Shown here in pieces: positions 44,753-57,041 of a stretch of 64,000 bases of DNA. The position numbers were made by a program, and so were the translations under genes. Each line of letters opens with the position of its first letter. Position 1 is the stretch's first letter. Under the pieces are notes generated by a model. That model did no database searches. It was not told the origin of the DNA and saw only the letters and a program-made list of their open reading frames with translations. This DNA is from Diphasiastrum complanatum (lineage: Eukaryota; Streptophyta; Lycopodiopsida; Lycopodiales; Lycopodiaceae). The DNA lies in contig CM055092.1 in NCBI GenBank assembly GCA_029204225.1, forward strand, positions 42,108,904-42,172,903, read 5' to 3'.

Positions 44753-45132
44753 TGACACCCATTTTGTGTGCTCAATTTCATAAATGAAATCGGCATCAAG
44801 CAACTTCTGCAACTCTTGTTTGATTAGTTCGGTGTAGTTAGGGCTGCAACGGTAATATCGGCTCACATTTGGCGTTGCTCCTTCGACCAAAGGTATGGTG
44901 TGTTGGACTACAGATGATGGAATTTCTTTTAAATCTTTGTAAGATCACACAAAGCACCGAATGTCTTCATCCATTGTTGCTATAGCCTCTTCGGGTAAAT
45001 CACTCCACTTGATTGTATCTTTGTTTTTGCTGATTTTTATTTGGTACAAGTGCTTTTGGTGGTGGCATCTTGGAGACTTTAGCATGTTGAACTCCATAAC
45101 GTGTAGAATCCATGTGGTGTAGGATCTGCTCA
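44753..45132 (-). pseudogene. Gypsy F pol fragment (RT N-terminus)
   Basis: The minus strand reads IKWSDLPEEAIATMDEDIRC, then after a stop HTIPLVEGATPNVSRYYRC, then LIKQELQKLLDADFIYEIE and HTKWVS. This is the conserved opening of Ty3/Gypsy RT (EGA-P-R--PYR, KLLDAGFIYPI, W-SP). It is cut at 44753 by the E LTR. On its other side lies a PBS directly, so gag and protease are deleted. Confidence 0.82.
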
Positions 45133-45155
45133 TCCCCAGCAACGGCACTGAAAAA
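45133..45155 (-). other. Primer-binding site of Gypsy F (tRNA-Asp type)
   Basis: The minus strand reads CAGTGCCGTTGCTGGGGA after a run of T. It resembles TGGCGCCGTTGCCGGGGA, the tRNA-Asp PBS of Athila/Tat-type Gypsy elements, with a few mismatches. Confidence 0.7.
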
Positions 45156-45156
45156 T

Positions 45157-46021
<865 letters not shown>

Positions 46022-48684
46022 TATACGAATGTGGTTATGTTAAAAAGTAGCTATGAAATTCTATGGCATGTTCAAATGTCATAATCAATCTTCAAATGAC
46101 AGTTATATCAGACAAATTAGAGCTATTTTTAATACTTTACTATTTTTAGTAAGCTTGTTAAATAGCAATAAGCTATTTTTAGCAACACTCCTAAGTGACT
46201 TTGATGGATGATAATATTGATAGCTGCTAAGTAGTTTTATTAAAATGGCAATTTTTTGCCATATGGTATGATGAAATGTATCTTATTTATATCATGATTA
46301 ATAAAAGATGCCCAGGTACCTTTAAGATTTTGCCTTTAAGTTCAAGGAATGTCCTAAGGTTAATGGTCATGAAGACAAAAAGACGTTCAGCTGCAATTTC
46401 TAATGACGAATAGTTCATGATTCAAGATGTCTAAGTACGGAAAAGAAAAAAAATTGTTAGTTCAGAATCGCCAATTTAAAGTACTATGTCGACTCTCGAA
46501 TTGGAATTGATGAGCTAATGATGGAAGTCTTTATTGCACTTGAAAACATGATGATTAGGCGAATTGATGTGATGAGGATTATATTTGCCTTTATGAAGTT
46601 TCAATTAACGTGGTTTTGCCGGCAAAAGCGACACTTCTAACTAATCTGTGCAAGGAATTAGCCGAAGCCTTTAGCTTAACTATAAATCAGAATCTCTCTT
46701 AATTTTGAATGAGCTATTGTTAGCCGAATTTTTGACACCAAAAATTGGGCTAATTTTGGAGCTTAATTTTGTATAGTATAGAAATCGGCATGTAAAAGCC
46801 GCAAAATTTTGATGTAAAATGGCTGAAAATCACCAATAGATAGGGGTCCTAGCCCATTCGTAATGTGGCTAGAGAAATTACGACCTTAGAACTGGCCTTT
46901 AAAATTTTTGACGGCCTATAGTATAGTTCCAGTCACTGTGCCAAAATCTTGCAATGTACTGTGATTTTTTATACTTATATAAAACCGAAGTACTATGTTT
47001 TCAGGTTGTTGCTCAGTGGAAAGAGGGGGCTCAGTTACCATGTATGCAAGTGAAAAGCAAAAAGTTCAACAAAGTCTAAGAGCAAGGTAAAGGAGTCCAT
47101 AAAGTGCAAAATTAACAGAAGGACAAATGGCAAAGAGAAAAAAAACAGAGAGTATGACCACATGGCCAAGTGCGCAATGGTCCAAGGACTAAAAAAAATT
47201 AGCCATGGGGCTTCTTAGCTATGTGGAAAACCCAAGTCACCTAGCTGAGAGCTATGGGTATTTGGACCATAAAGAGAGCAAAGAATCAATTTACAAGTTG
47301 GGTATGGTAATTGACAAAAGTCCCTTTTAATTGAGACATGGGAAAAGTGGCCTAATCACACTTTATTGCTAACCAAAGCAAAGTAGGCATGGGCTTTTCA
47401 ATTAAGCACATGAGATCAAAAAATCAAATCACATTTTAGGACTTTTGAAAGGTTGTTGTGAAGGATGGAAAAAGTGGCAAAATGGCAATGTGAAGAAATG
47501 GCAAAGACTTCAGCTCTATAAAAAAGGAGCTGAACGTGCCTGCAAAAAGAGAGTGTGATGTTGGGTTCTGCTGGTTTTTCTGCTGAAAATCTTGTCACTA
47601 TTACTTGTGTTCTTGATCCAGCCACCTTTTAGCACTGCTTGGTGATGAAGCTATGGTGTGAGGTTTCATGTTAATGACAAGAATGTTGCCTCAGGATGAA
47701 CTGTTGGGGTGCCTGTTGTTGTGTGTTTCTGTTCAAAAATGTGTTCTCAGGCTACATTTTTCTGCCACAAGCCATAGGGATGAGCTCTGTGTTATCAAAA
47801 CCACTTTGTTGAAGTTTATTTAAATGGCTCCTCATCTGCTTGATGTTCCTACTAAGAGATGTTATGTGACAAATAACTATGATTTTTTATCTCAAGAGTT
47901 TGTTCAAGGATGCTATAGTTTCTACCTTTAGAAGTATGCTGATCTTGATTAGTTCTACTCCTTGTTTGTTCTTTGGGCTAGTAATGACAGTTCTCAGCTC
48001 TCTTGGGATTCATAGATCTTCTTCTTCCTCACCGAACCACCTTTTTCCATTTGGATTTAGTGTGAATAGTTCCATTTTTCAGGCGAGAGGGTGAGTAAAA
48101 ATGGTGTTAAAATCACCCTTGGTTTTCTGCTTTCTTCTTCCTGTGAATAACTTGAGGGACTTCATCCTTTGTGGTAAACTGAAATCAACAAGAAACTATT
48201 CTACATGAGAGTTGGTTGTGTGACTATGAGGTGAGGGTGATATGAGGAGTTCTCACTTTTAATTGCTAGAAAAGGTTCTATATTGTGTGCTTATGCCAGT
48301 TTTTTCAAAGCCTTATCTTCTGCTTTGCTCATAATGGAGAGATACAAGTTGTGAGGATTAGGATCTATTTTTTGTCTGTTATTGGCAGATTAATTGCTTA
48401 CTACTTTCCTAAGAGCCTAGAAGATAGCATACCCTTTTATACCTTCAGATCTTGACCAAATCGTTTCATCATTGGTGTTTCTAGATTTACTCAATATCTT
48501 TGGATAACCAGATTTGTCATTGTAGTGTTCAGTCTTGAATATTACATTCACCATTTGTTTACCACCCTTTGTACACTTATCGATATGAAAGAGGAGATAT
48601 ATCTCTCTCTTGGGGAACGATTAAACTTTTTATACTACTTAATTCATTGATTTTGTGGAAATCTATAATGACTAGGGTATCACA
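46022..48684 (+). repeat. Probable long 5' LTR of Gypsy G
   Basis: Non-coding DNA that ends TATCACA just before the PBS at 48689. No second copy is in the window, so its left end is unknown and the 2.6 kb may include other sequence. A TATAAAAAAG box lies at 47517-47526. Recurring phrases (AGCTATTTTTA near 46130, 46170) are seen. Confidence 0.4.
47517..47526 (+). promoter_or_regulatory. Candidate TATA box of Gypsy G
   Basis: CTCTATAAAAAAGGAGC is the best TATA match in this stretch and lies about 1.17 kb before the LTR end. The transcript start is inferred. Confidence 0.4.
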
Positions 48685-48688
48685 TAAC

Positions 48689-48707
48689 TTGGTGTCATTG
48701 CCGGGGA
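48689..48707 (+). other. Primer-binding site of Gypsy G (tRNA-Asp)
   Basis: TTGGTGTCATTGCCGGGGA, two mismatches from the tRNA-Asp PBS TGGCGCCGTTGCCGGGGA used by many plant Gypsy elements. Confidence 0.82.
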
Positions 48708-48869
48708 GACGAATCTTCGTCTTTTTTTTATTTTTATATGTACTAAGTCCAATGAATCTTATTCATGTAATATATGCCACGAGATCAGCTATTGAGTAGA
48801 AACATTTAGAACGAGCACATCGATTAGAAGCTTATAGAAAGACACGCGATTTATATTTCCAGAATATGT

Positions 48870-49775
48870 GAAATTCATCAATAAGAGTAAGATTAAGTCC
48901 TGAAATATTTGATAACCTTTACAACACTTTTGTAGCACTCGTAAATACATTTGAGCGAGAGCTTACCGGGAACAAATCAGACGGCATAGGTTCTACCGAA
49001 TGTGGTCCCACACACACGAGTCATCCACAAACCCATTCGAGGGACGAGAACCTGATAGAGCCGAGTCTTCACGAGCACGACCCTATTGTTACTGAACCCT
49101 CACAGGCCAAGACCCACCTTAATGGCGTTTTTGCTACCCACGATCCTCATCATGAGAAGAGAACACCCAAGTTAGATCTACCAAAGTTTGATGGTAGTTC
49201 GGACCCTCAAATATTCTTGCAAATCTTTGAGAATGCATGCGATGTGTATGGTGAAACATCTCCCGACGCTATAGTCCAACTGTTTTCCATGCTCATGATC
49301 GCTAAAGCACGTGATTGGCTTTTCAACCTTGATCATGAAGATAAGATAGACTAGTCAATTTCCAAAGAGTCCTTTATCAAACGTTTTAAGCTCTTTCATC
49401 TAATAGAGAATCTTTTTGTCAAATTGAGTAACATCAAGATGGCAAAAGATGAACGTGTACGAGACTATATCAAGCATTTCAAACGCCTCAAAAGTCAAGT
49501 ACAAAAATAGCCCTCTGAACAGATGCTCATCATCTGAATTTTAGTCGGCCTTCCAAGATGGATCAAACGCGAGCTTAAATCCAATGATGAATATACGAGA
49601 CTAAAGTTAGCTATGTATGATGCCATCAAAGAAGAAGACGAGGGATCAGATGTTGACAAATCCAAGAAAAAAAGAGCACCACTTGCTCATGTCCATGAGT
49701 CGAAGTCGATCGAGGATGCCCAAGATCAACTTTGGAAATCCCAGTTGGAGTTGCTTAATAAGCAACGCCAACTAT
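48870..49775 (+). pseudogene. Gypsy G Gag, part 1 (interrupted by B3)
   Basis: Open from about 48880: LSPEIFDNLYNTFVALV, KLDLPKFDGSSDPQIFLQIF, FSMLMIAKARDWLFNLDH (the Retrotrans_gag pattern, FDG-DP--WL---E), then a TAG near 49353, FIKRFKLFHLIENLF, two more stops near 49508 and 49538, LVGLPRWIKRELKSNDEY, and a Lys/Glu-rich coiled-coil-like run to LLNKQRQL, where B3 is inserted. Several stops show age. Part 2 resumes at 52283 in the same frame. Confidence 0.82.
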
Positions 49776-50517
49776 TGTCGCGAACGATTTTGTTTGTTTT
49801 GAATTTTCTTTTGTGTGGAAGCTCATAGGAACCTAGACACGCGACTACACATCACAGAACACATTTCATTCTAGCAATCATGACAGCGGAAGACAAGGAG
49901 ATACACAAAAATAGGACAATCAAATTTTTAGTTTAATTTTTAGAATGAGATCGTCAGTGTCTCGCTCGTTGGCGGTCTAACGCTCTGCTCTTTCGCTGTA
50001 TTCTGCTCGTTGGCAGACTTTCATGCACAGCTATTTCGTTTCTAGTCTTTTTCTTTTCTGCTCTACTCTCTATGTCTCACTGTATCTTGCTACATATCTT
50101 TGATCCAAGAAAAAATAGTTTATATCTCCACTGTGTGGAGTTTACAAGATAGCTAAACAGAGAATTACAAGAGTAGTTAACGCTAATCAACTAATCAGTT
50201 ACTCTCCATCAATGCTAATTGTTTAAGTTGAGCGTGAAGCTTAAGGCTCCACGCCCATTGAGCTGCCAGCTAACAATGAGAAAATTTTTCTTTCGTTTCT
50301 TTCGTTTCTTTTCATTTTGTGTTGCTTTGTGATTTTTGCGGTCCTGCAAGCTTGTTTGAATATTTTAAATGGTTCACGAATCGTTCTTCTCTCGTTCGTC
50401 CTGGAGGCACGTTGACTTTCGCGAATTGTTTGATCTTCGCGAATCGTTCGACCTTTGAGTCAAGGCTCGTTGACTTTCATGTTGTGGCAAAGCTGTAGGG
50501 GTTCACCATTTCTGACA
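49776..50517 (-). repeat. 3' LTR of Copia B3
   Basis: 742 bp; TGTCGCGAACGATTTTG on the plus strand to TTCTGACA. Matches the right LTR and B1. Confidence 0.9.
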
Positions 50518-51518
50518 CTCCCTCTGGAACCTTGCAACTTTGCGTATTTAATCCAATTGCTTGTCTTTGCTTGGCAAAGAGTGGCTTCTCGAGTGGCTTC
50601 GTGAGTAGATCTACAATCATGTCTTCAGATTTTATGTACTGGACCTGGAGCTCTTCTTTCGAGATTAAATCTCGAATGTGGTGATACTTCAGAGGTATGT
50701 GTTTTGTCTTGGAATGGAAGACAAAATCCTGGGAGAGATAAATGGCACTCGTTCGCCACCTTTGAAGCTACGACGTATTCAACTTGTTGATTCGAGGACT
50801 TCGTCTTGTCAAATCTGGGTTTGTTCTTGTTTTTTTTCTTTCCTTTCGTGAAGAGAGCATTTTCTTGATCACTGCTTCCTTCTCTCTCATCCCACATCAG
50901 TCTCTCAGTAGCAACAAGACTGATTGCATTGTCGAATGTCATATCTGGTAGACTTAGAATGAGCATTTTCAACAGTTGATAGGACGTCGGTAGAGACTTC
51001 ATGAAGTACATCAATTGTTGTGGTGTTGGGACCTGGTGCTCTTGTCCTGATGCAACAAGTTGAGCGAAGATGTTCTGATCTTCTCAACGTGCTGGTCTAA
51101 CTGGTTGCCATCCCATCGTATGGATTACAGCTGATTGTGAAGATGCATCATTGAAGCTGAAGTCACTTTGTACTTCTGTTTTAAGCTTTCCCATGCTGCA
51201 TGGCTACTTTCGCAGTCTTCGATTTGCATGAGTAGATCTTTGTTGATGGATGAAACGATGATCGTCATTGCACGCTCATCCTTTCTGATCCATTCAACTC
51301 TCCTCGGTTCTCCCTCTAGAGGCTGTATCTCTAAGAGTTCGGTCACCAACCAAATGCCTTCGTCCTTCAGAAGTGTTTTGATTTTGAATTTCAAGATTTT
51401 GTAGTTTGCGCCATCAAGACTGATTGCTACTCTTGTCTGGATCGTTGTAGCCATATTGTGTTGTCTAGAAAATTACTACTTAGATATAAATAGTGATAAC
51501 TTCTCTGCTCTAATACCA
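50518..51518 (-). pseudogene. B3 internal region: Gag fused to RNase H tail
   Basis: From the PBS side (TGGTATTAGAGC, 51518-51507): Gag starts at 51454 (MATTIQTRVAISLDG, LLKDEGIWLVTELLEI, CESSHAAWESLKQKY), frameshifts near 51125, continues ILSLPDMTFDNAISLVATER and GKKKNKNKPRFDKTKSSN, and at about 50785 runs into RNase H (VEYVVASKVANEC), then a small gap and the end of pol (HSKTKHIPLKYHHI, VDLLTKPLEKPLFAKQR). Everything from the zinc knuckle to mid RNase H is deleted. The PPT on the minus strand is CCAGAGGGAG. Confidence 0.85.
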
Positions 51519-52282
51519 TGTCATGAACGATTTCATTTCGTTGTCACGAACGATTTTGTTTCTTTTGAATTTTCTTTTGTGCGGAAGCTCACAGGAACCT
51601 AGATACATGACTACACATCACAGAACACATTTCATTCTAGCAATCATGACAGCAGAAGACAAGGAGATGCACAAAAAAAGAACAATCAAATTATCAGTTT
51701 AATTTTTAGAGCGAGATCGTTAGTGTCTCGCTCGTTGGCGGCCTGGGATGCTCTACTCTTTCACTATGTTCTGCTCGTTGGCAGACTTTCATGCACAACT
51801 ATTTCATTTCTAGTCTTTTTCTTTTCTGCTCTACTCTCTATGTCTCACTGTATCTTGCTACATATCTTTGATCCAAGAAAAAATAGTTTATATCTCCACT
51901 GTGTGGAGTTTACAAGATAGCTAAATAGAGAATTACAAGAGTAGTTAATGCTAATCAACTAATCAGTTACTCTCCATCAATGCTAATTGTTTCAGCTGAG
52001 CGTGAAACTTAAGGCTCCATGCCCGTTGAGCTGCCAACTGCAATGTGAAAGATTTTCTTTTGTTTCTTTCATTTCCTTTCATTTATTTTCGTTTTGCGTT
52101 GCTTTGCGGTTTTTGCAATCCTGCAAGCTTGTCTGATTGTCGCGAATGGTTCATCTCTCATTCGTCTTGGAGGCATGTTGACTTTTGTGAATTGTTTATC
52201 TTCGCGATTCGTTCAACCTTCGAGTCAAGGATCGTTGACTTTCGCGTTGTGGAAAAGTTGCAGGAGTTCACTGTTTCTAACA
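51519..52282 (-). repeat. 5' LTR of Copia B3
   Basis: 764 bp. It is longer than its partner by about 22 bp because the U5 end holds a doubled motif (TGTCATGAACGATTTCATT then TGTCACGAACGATTTTG). Confidence 0.9.
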
Positions 52283-52760
52283 ACTACAAATGGAGAAACT
52301 CACCAATGAGTTTCAAACTACCTTGAAGTCTATCCAAAGCAGTATGCCTGGTCAGCCAAACCCTTCACAGGTACCTTATCGACGAAAACCAATATGGTGC
52401 CCACATTGCCGGGCTACTCATCTTGTTGATGCTTGTCTTTCATATCAGCCTATCCAAACACATGCATCCAAAGATATGACAAACAACTGTCACCATCTGG
52501 ACATTCCTTGACTTATCATGAATATCCACTAGAAAGTCCAGAGCCACTAGCCATACAAGATGGCTATGCCATTACGCAAGGGCCATTGAACAACAGATGT
52601 TTCATCTATGGTGAAACTGGCCACTTCATGGTTGATTGTCCAGTCAAGACCAAGTACCACGCCGAGTGTCCTGACTGTGTCGGAAAACACAACTTCAAAG
52701 ACTGTCCAAAACAACTCAGTAAGATCCTACATGCCCGCCACGTTAGTTATGAATCAGGAT
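52283..52760 (+). pseudogene. Gypsy G Gag, part 2 with zinc knuckles
   Basis: Continues part 1: MEKLTNEFQTTLKSIQSSM, then CPHCRATHLVDAC, a stop at 52509-52511, then in another frame CFIYGETGHFMVDC (a CCHC knuckle whose second Cys is Tyr) and CPDCVGKHNFKDC. Three knuckle-like motifs in a row indicate a nucleocapsid of the Tat/Ogre kind. Frame breaks show decay. Confidence 0.75.
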
Positions 52761-54112
52761 AGGATCCTCACGACAACACACGAGCACCATAGTAATCAAC
52801 AGTTAAACTTGCTGCTCACTCGAGAAGTTTCTTGCAAACTTCTGCATTACCATGCAATTCACCAGTTCCATCTTGCAAAAAGACACTAATATGAAATGAA
52901 TCCATGTCAAAAGAAAGTGAAACCGATATTCCGTCATCTGCTACAATGTCCAACCAAGAGCAACCTCCACGGGGATTTGATAGTTTTTCTCCCCACAATC
53001 TCAAATCTATATGTCTTTCCACATGCGGATAAGATTTCCAATGTACCAATACACAATAAATCTAGGAATTTAAAGGCATCCACTGGAACACCCACATCGC
53101 CATCAACAACATCAATAAGCTTGACAACCAAGGTCACAAAACCAAAGACGACAACGACAAGGCTAAGAAGGCATATGGGCAATCCAAAGCAACTCAATCA
53201 GAAGAAATACCCCAGTCATGATGAAGATCCTTCAGAAAAGAGAAGCACAAGCATTGGAAAGTCAGTCTCCTCCTTCAACTAGCCTCTTCTCATAATTTGC
53301 ACCCATTCTCATGCCTATCGCCCACACCATCTGGCATTGTCACCACCACTACCACCCGTCCTTCCATTTGTTTGTTTATCATCAGTTCACTGTTCTTCTA
53401 AGAAATTTTCAGTTTTTGATAGTCTTATCGAAGTGGGTAAAAGATCATTGCAAGTGTCTTGCGGAGACCAACTACCACCTACAACGGTTGATCAGCCGGA
53501 AAATATCTAAGAAGCTGAGGAGAAAAGGACAAAACCTAAGCAATAGTTGAGTCAGATCAATCTTGATCAAAAGAAACTCTCTGGAGCAATGATAGTTGAA
53601 TCCCCTCTTACAAAGCCCAAAGAGATCCAAAAGTAATGGATCAAAAGAAAAAATTTCACAAAAAGAAAGATGAAGACAACCGTGAACCTACAAAATAAAG
53701 CAAGCTCCTCACCCAACAAGTGGTGGTCAAAGCTCGGCATTGCAAGGGTCCAAGGCTGCAACTGTAGAACTATCAGTTCCTTTACCCTTCCACCAAGTCT
53801 TCATCATGTTTCCCTACCGTCAATAATCCATCCGTCCAATCCATTTCTATCGCTAATTTGTCGATGAGTCCATTTTCTTGAAGATTGATAACCAGGATCT
53901 ATGCAACCTATCAGGAAAGAGCATCGACAAGACTAGAACTTCAACTGAGTAAAGAACTATGGAGACACCTAGAAGCAAAATGGAGGATACAGACCTCCCA
54001 GAAGTTAGTACTTACAAAGAAACCAGAGATGAAATCATCAATGGTAGATACACATGATAACAGAAAAGACACGCGGGAAGCACTCAAGCATGCAAGATTG
54101 TCAAGCCGTTGG
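52761..54112 (+). pseudogene. Gypsy G region after Gag, degenerate
   Basis: Short open pieces (52896-53282 rich in Thr/Lys/Pro; 53670-53867; 53885-54115 with Lys/Glu/Arg) without clear protease or RT motif. Position suggests the gag-pol linker of G, but this is inference. It is cut at 54112 by the C2 LTR. Confidence 0.35.
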
Positions 54113-54974
54113 TGATAAATTTTACAGTTTTTAGGACAATAATGATTGTACTTTACAATCATAGAGAGTTATTGGTTGCTTAATCAATGAATCTATCAAG
54201 TTCTACAAATTAGATCTTGATCTAGATTCACTACACTTGGATTTAAGCAAGAGCAATGGATCAACACATCATTTTTTAGTGAGAGCGGCCTCACACATGT
54301 GGAGTACTGTCCACTATACGGCCTGCACCTGAAACAACAAGTACAATGATTCTAGATAGCAATCATACATAGAAATCACAAGACAAATGACTAGAAACCT
54401 CACAAAAGTGTAGAGTGCAAAAGTCTCGTCAATCTTCTTAGCAAAATGATGATCCTTTTATGGATCAAGTACATCCATGAGTCTGGTAGAGTCCAGCAGG
54501 CCTTCACACGTGTGAAGAGTGCCACATCACTTAGATCTATCCATTTGATCCATCCTTGATCCTTATACAATAGTTGGCCTTCTAGAATATGACTAAAATC
54601 CAAAAAGCTAGTCTCCTAAAATATAGGAATATTTCCTACAAAATAGGATCTAAGGAAAATGGTCAACTCTTATCTTCTAGTACTCTATACACACGTGTGA
54701 ACATCCACTTGCCATGTGGGAGCATTTACTCATGCACATGCAAGGAAAAGCTAATTTGTAGGTGACTAGTCAACTTGACTAAAAACTAGTCATTTCATGT
54801 TCACACTAACTAGAATGATACAAAATCAATTTGGATATATACAAACATGAAAAGTACATCCTTTCACACGTGGTAACAGGCTCCACATGTGTGAAACCAA
54901 ATCATCAACATATTCTATTGTTTGATCAATATTTACATGAACCAATGTCAAGTGAGAAGTGACAATTTTCAACA
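54113..54974 (-). repeat. 3' LTR of Copia C2
   Basis: 862 bp, near-identical to C1 LTR 19578-20438 in reverse. Followed by the PPT (GTGAGGAGGAG on the minus strand) and a short pol tail (VDRCTLDLPS-like, to about 55025). Carries TTCACACGTGTGAA at 54503-54516 and CACACGTGTG at 54690-54699; in C1 the first of these is the imperfect TTCACATGTGTGAA. Confidence 0.9.
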
Positions 54975-55025
54975 CTCCTCCTCACTTCTAACTTGGCAAA
55001 TCTAGTGTACATCTATCTACAATTC

Positions 55026-55904
55026 CAAGAGCATAAGACTTTTTTTCTCTTTGTGCCATGTGGACTCTTAAATGGCATTGAAGAGTGTTGATAGGGCCAC
55101 GTGGGCACCCATGACCAAAGTACATGGCCCATGTGGGTCAATATCAATATCAAATAGAAATATCCCATGTGTCAACTTGAGTCAAGGTCTTATGCTCGGT
55201 ATTTGGTATTTTGTCGGCACCCTCCACTCTTTGACATTTTTTTCATCCCTCATGATAATTGATCTTAGGGTAGCCCTTATGCATTAGGCACTTCCTTAAG
55301 TATGAAGGTTTTGCCCATTTTTGTCCCATGGCCCATTCTCCTAATGTGGTATTTGATAATTGTGGTGCCCAATTTTCTAATGATGGTATTTTTCATTCGG
55401 CTTTTGATTGATGTTTTTGGCCCAAAAAGACCGGTTGCAGAAGAATGTCGGTCTTTGTCGAAAATTCTTGACATTTTTTAAATGTCCAAGTGCTCAAAAA
55501 TATTGGTCGGTCTCTGACTTCCATACGGGCTGGTTGAAAAGAGAACTTGAAAAAGTCTCAAACATCATATTATATTAATATAAAATTTTGGTTACATTGG
55601 CGATCCACCAAAACTTTAGTAAGATCATAGAAACAAAAATTTACACAGCCATTTCTAAGGCTGAGTTATTTATCAAATTTCTTGGTAGTCCATTTCGGGC
55701 GAACTGGGGGTTCGGCTATGGCTATACGGGCCAAAATTTTTGTCGGCCAAACTAAGTAAGTAGCAAATACAACTGATGAGACAACATGGTATTTCTTCCC
55801 TAGTTTAGCCCAATTTTATATCATGTCAAAAAATCGGCTAACACAAGTGGCATATTACTCAAAAAGTAGATTTTGGCCATTTTAGCCACTAGATTCTATA
55901 TAGA
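55026..55904. other. Unassigned DNA between C2 and D3 remnants
   Basis: No coding domain. C2 pol stops being recognisable at about 55025. Phrases with CGGTC/GGCCAAAA recur (55430-55750), perhaps from an old Gypsy LTR. Confidence 0.3.
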
Positions 55905-56220
55905 ATGGAATATAAAAATTATATGACTAATCTAAATGACATGAACATTAATTTCACACATGGGAACAGGCTCCACACATATGTAATGACAATATGTACA
56001 TGGATTTTGCCTTGATCAAGCAAGAATTTGACTATTTTCACACTCCTCCTTAAACTCTAGCATACATCTATCTACAACTCCAAGTGCTAATCCTAACTTC
56101 ACAAAAGATGCATCACAATTTGAAGATGCAACATGGATGAGCTTGATCTCCTTTGCTTGCACTTTCTCCCTCACAAAATGATATGAAATTTTAATGATAA
56201 AATTCACAGATTGCACAAAT
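55905..56220 (-). pseudogene. D-like LTR start and Copia pol tail (D3)
   Basis: On the minus strand, pol tail 56216-56050: KISYHFVREKVQAKEIKLIH, then FVKLGLALGVVDRCMLEF, the end of Copia RNase H with the ADLLTK motif lost; then AAGGAGGAG and LTR start TGTGAAAATAGTC (56043), which follows D1 for about 135 bp including the GGAGCCTGTTCC core. This shows that D-type LTRs do occur next to a normal Copia pol end. Confidence 0.7.
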
Positions 56221-56644
56221 TAGCCAGGAGGTGAAACTCTTCTAGATTATCATAATTGAATTTAACATCCAAATTTTGAGTTCCATTTGTATACCAAACA
56301 ACGCACCACCGTAAGAGAGATACATATGAGAGATTTGAGAATCATTAAGATCCAAACCTACAATTGATCTTTGGTTACAAAACAAACAACTCACCAATCT
56401 AGCCAATGTAGAAAAATCAGCATCTACACTAAGATTGAGATGCAAACTCTAATAGATCTTGATCATACATGAACCAAAACATAAAGTACTATTGTTGTCC
56501 ATACAATGATAGTAAGCTACTGCATTTCACAAGTGTGGATCTGAAAATAGCAATTAATAATCATTCTACACATAGAATTGCAAGATATCACAAGTATAGT
56601 GCACCAATGGATAGTAGAACCCAAGAGAACCATCTATAACCATG

Positions 56645-56739
<95 letters not shown>

Positions 56740-57041
56740 CCTCTCTACCCATGAGTTACATCCTTTTATAACAGGTCCAAAACCTAACTAGCTACTTGGT
56801 TTCTCTCCAATATGAAAACCTTATTATTTTTAGGACTAGATTCAATGTACCCAACATTCAAATTTGAATCTATTCAAACTCGACTTCTAGACTTTCGCAC
56901 ACTTCCAAAAGTGTTTATTCAAATGATTTTAGACTAATATAACTTTTAAAAGTCAAACTCTAAGTCTAATATGAAATTGGCCTCAAATGCCAAATAAACA
57001 AATGTAGCAAGTATGACTAAACTAGTTGAATCTTTCACACT
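56221..57041 (-). repeat. Probable 3' LTR of Copia J with (GA)n
   Basis: On the minus strand the LTR start TGTGAAAGATTC (57041) follows GAAGAGAGAG (PPT). The far end is not defined; the left part (56242-56445) has an open frame of unknown nature that may be flanking DNA. Contains (GA)n at 56648-56736. Confidence 0.45.
56648..56736. repeat. (GA)n microsatellite
   Basis: About 89 bp of GA repeat within the probable J LTR. Confidence 0.93.

Larger units (their letters stand above)
49776..52282 (-). mobile_element. Internally deleted Copia B3, nested in Gypsy G gag
   Basis: 2.5 kb on the minus strand: 5' LTR (52282-51519), PBS (51518-51507), a 1.0-kb internal region and 3' LTR (50517-49776). 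Flanks are ACTAT (49771-49775) and ACTAC (52283-52287), a 5-bp TSD with one change. Removing B3 plus one flank rejoins the G frame. Protease, integrase and RT are missing, so it is non-autonomous. Confidence 0.9.

Noticed and set aside
53311-53867. His/Pro/Ser-rich short ORFs as secreted peptides
   Set aside because: They lie in the degenerate part of Gypsy G downstream of Gag, lack signal peptides and change frame often.
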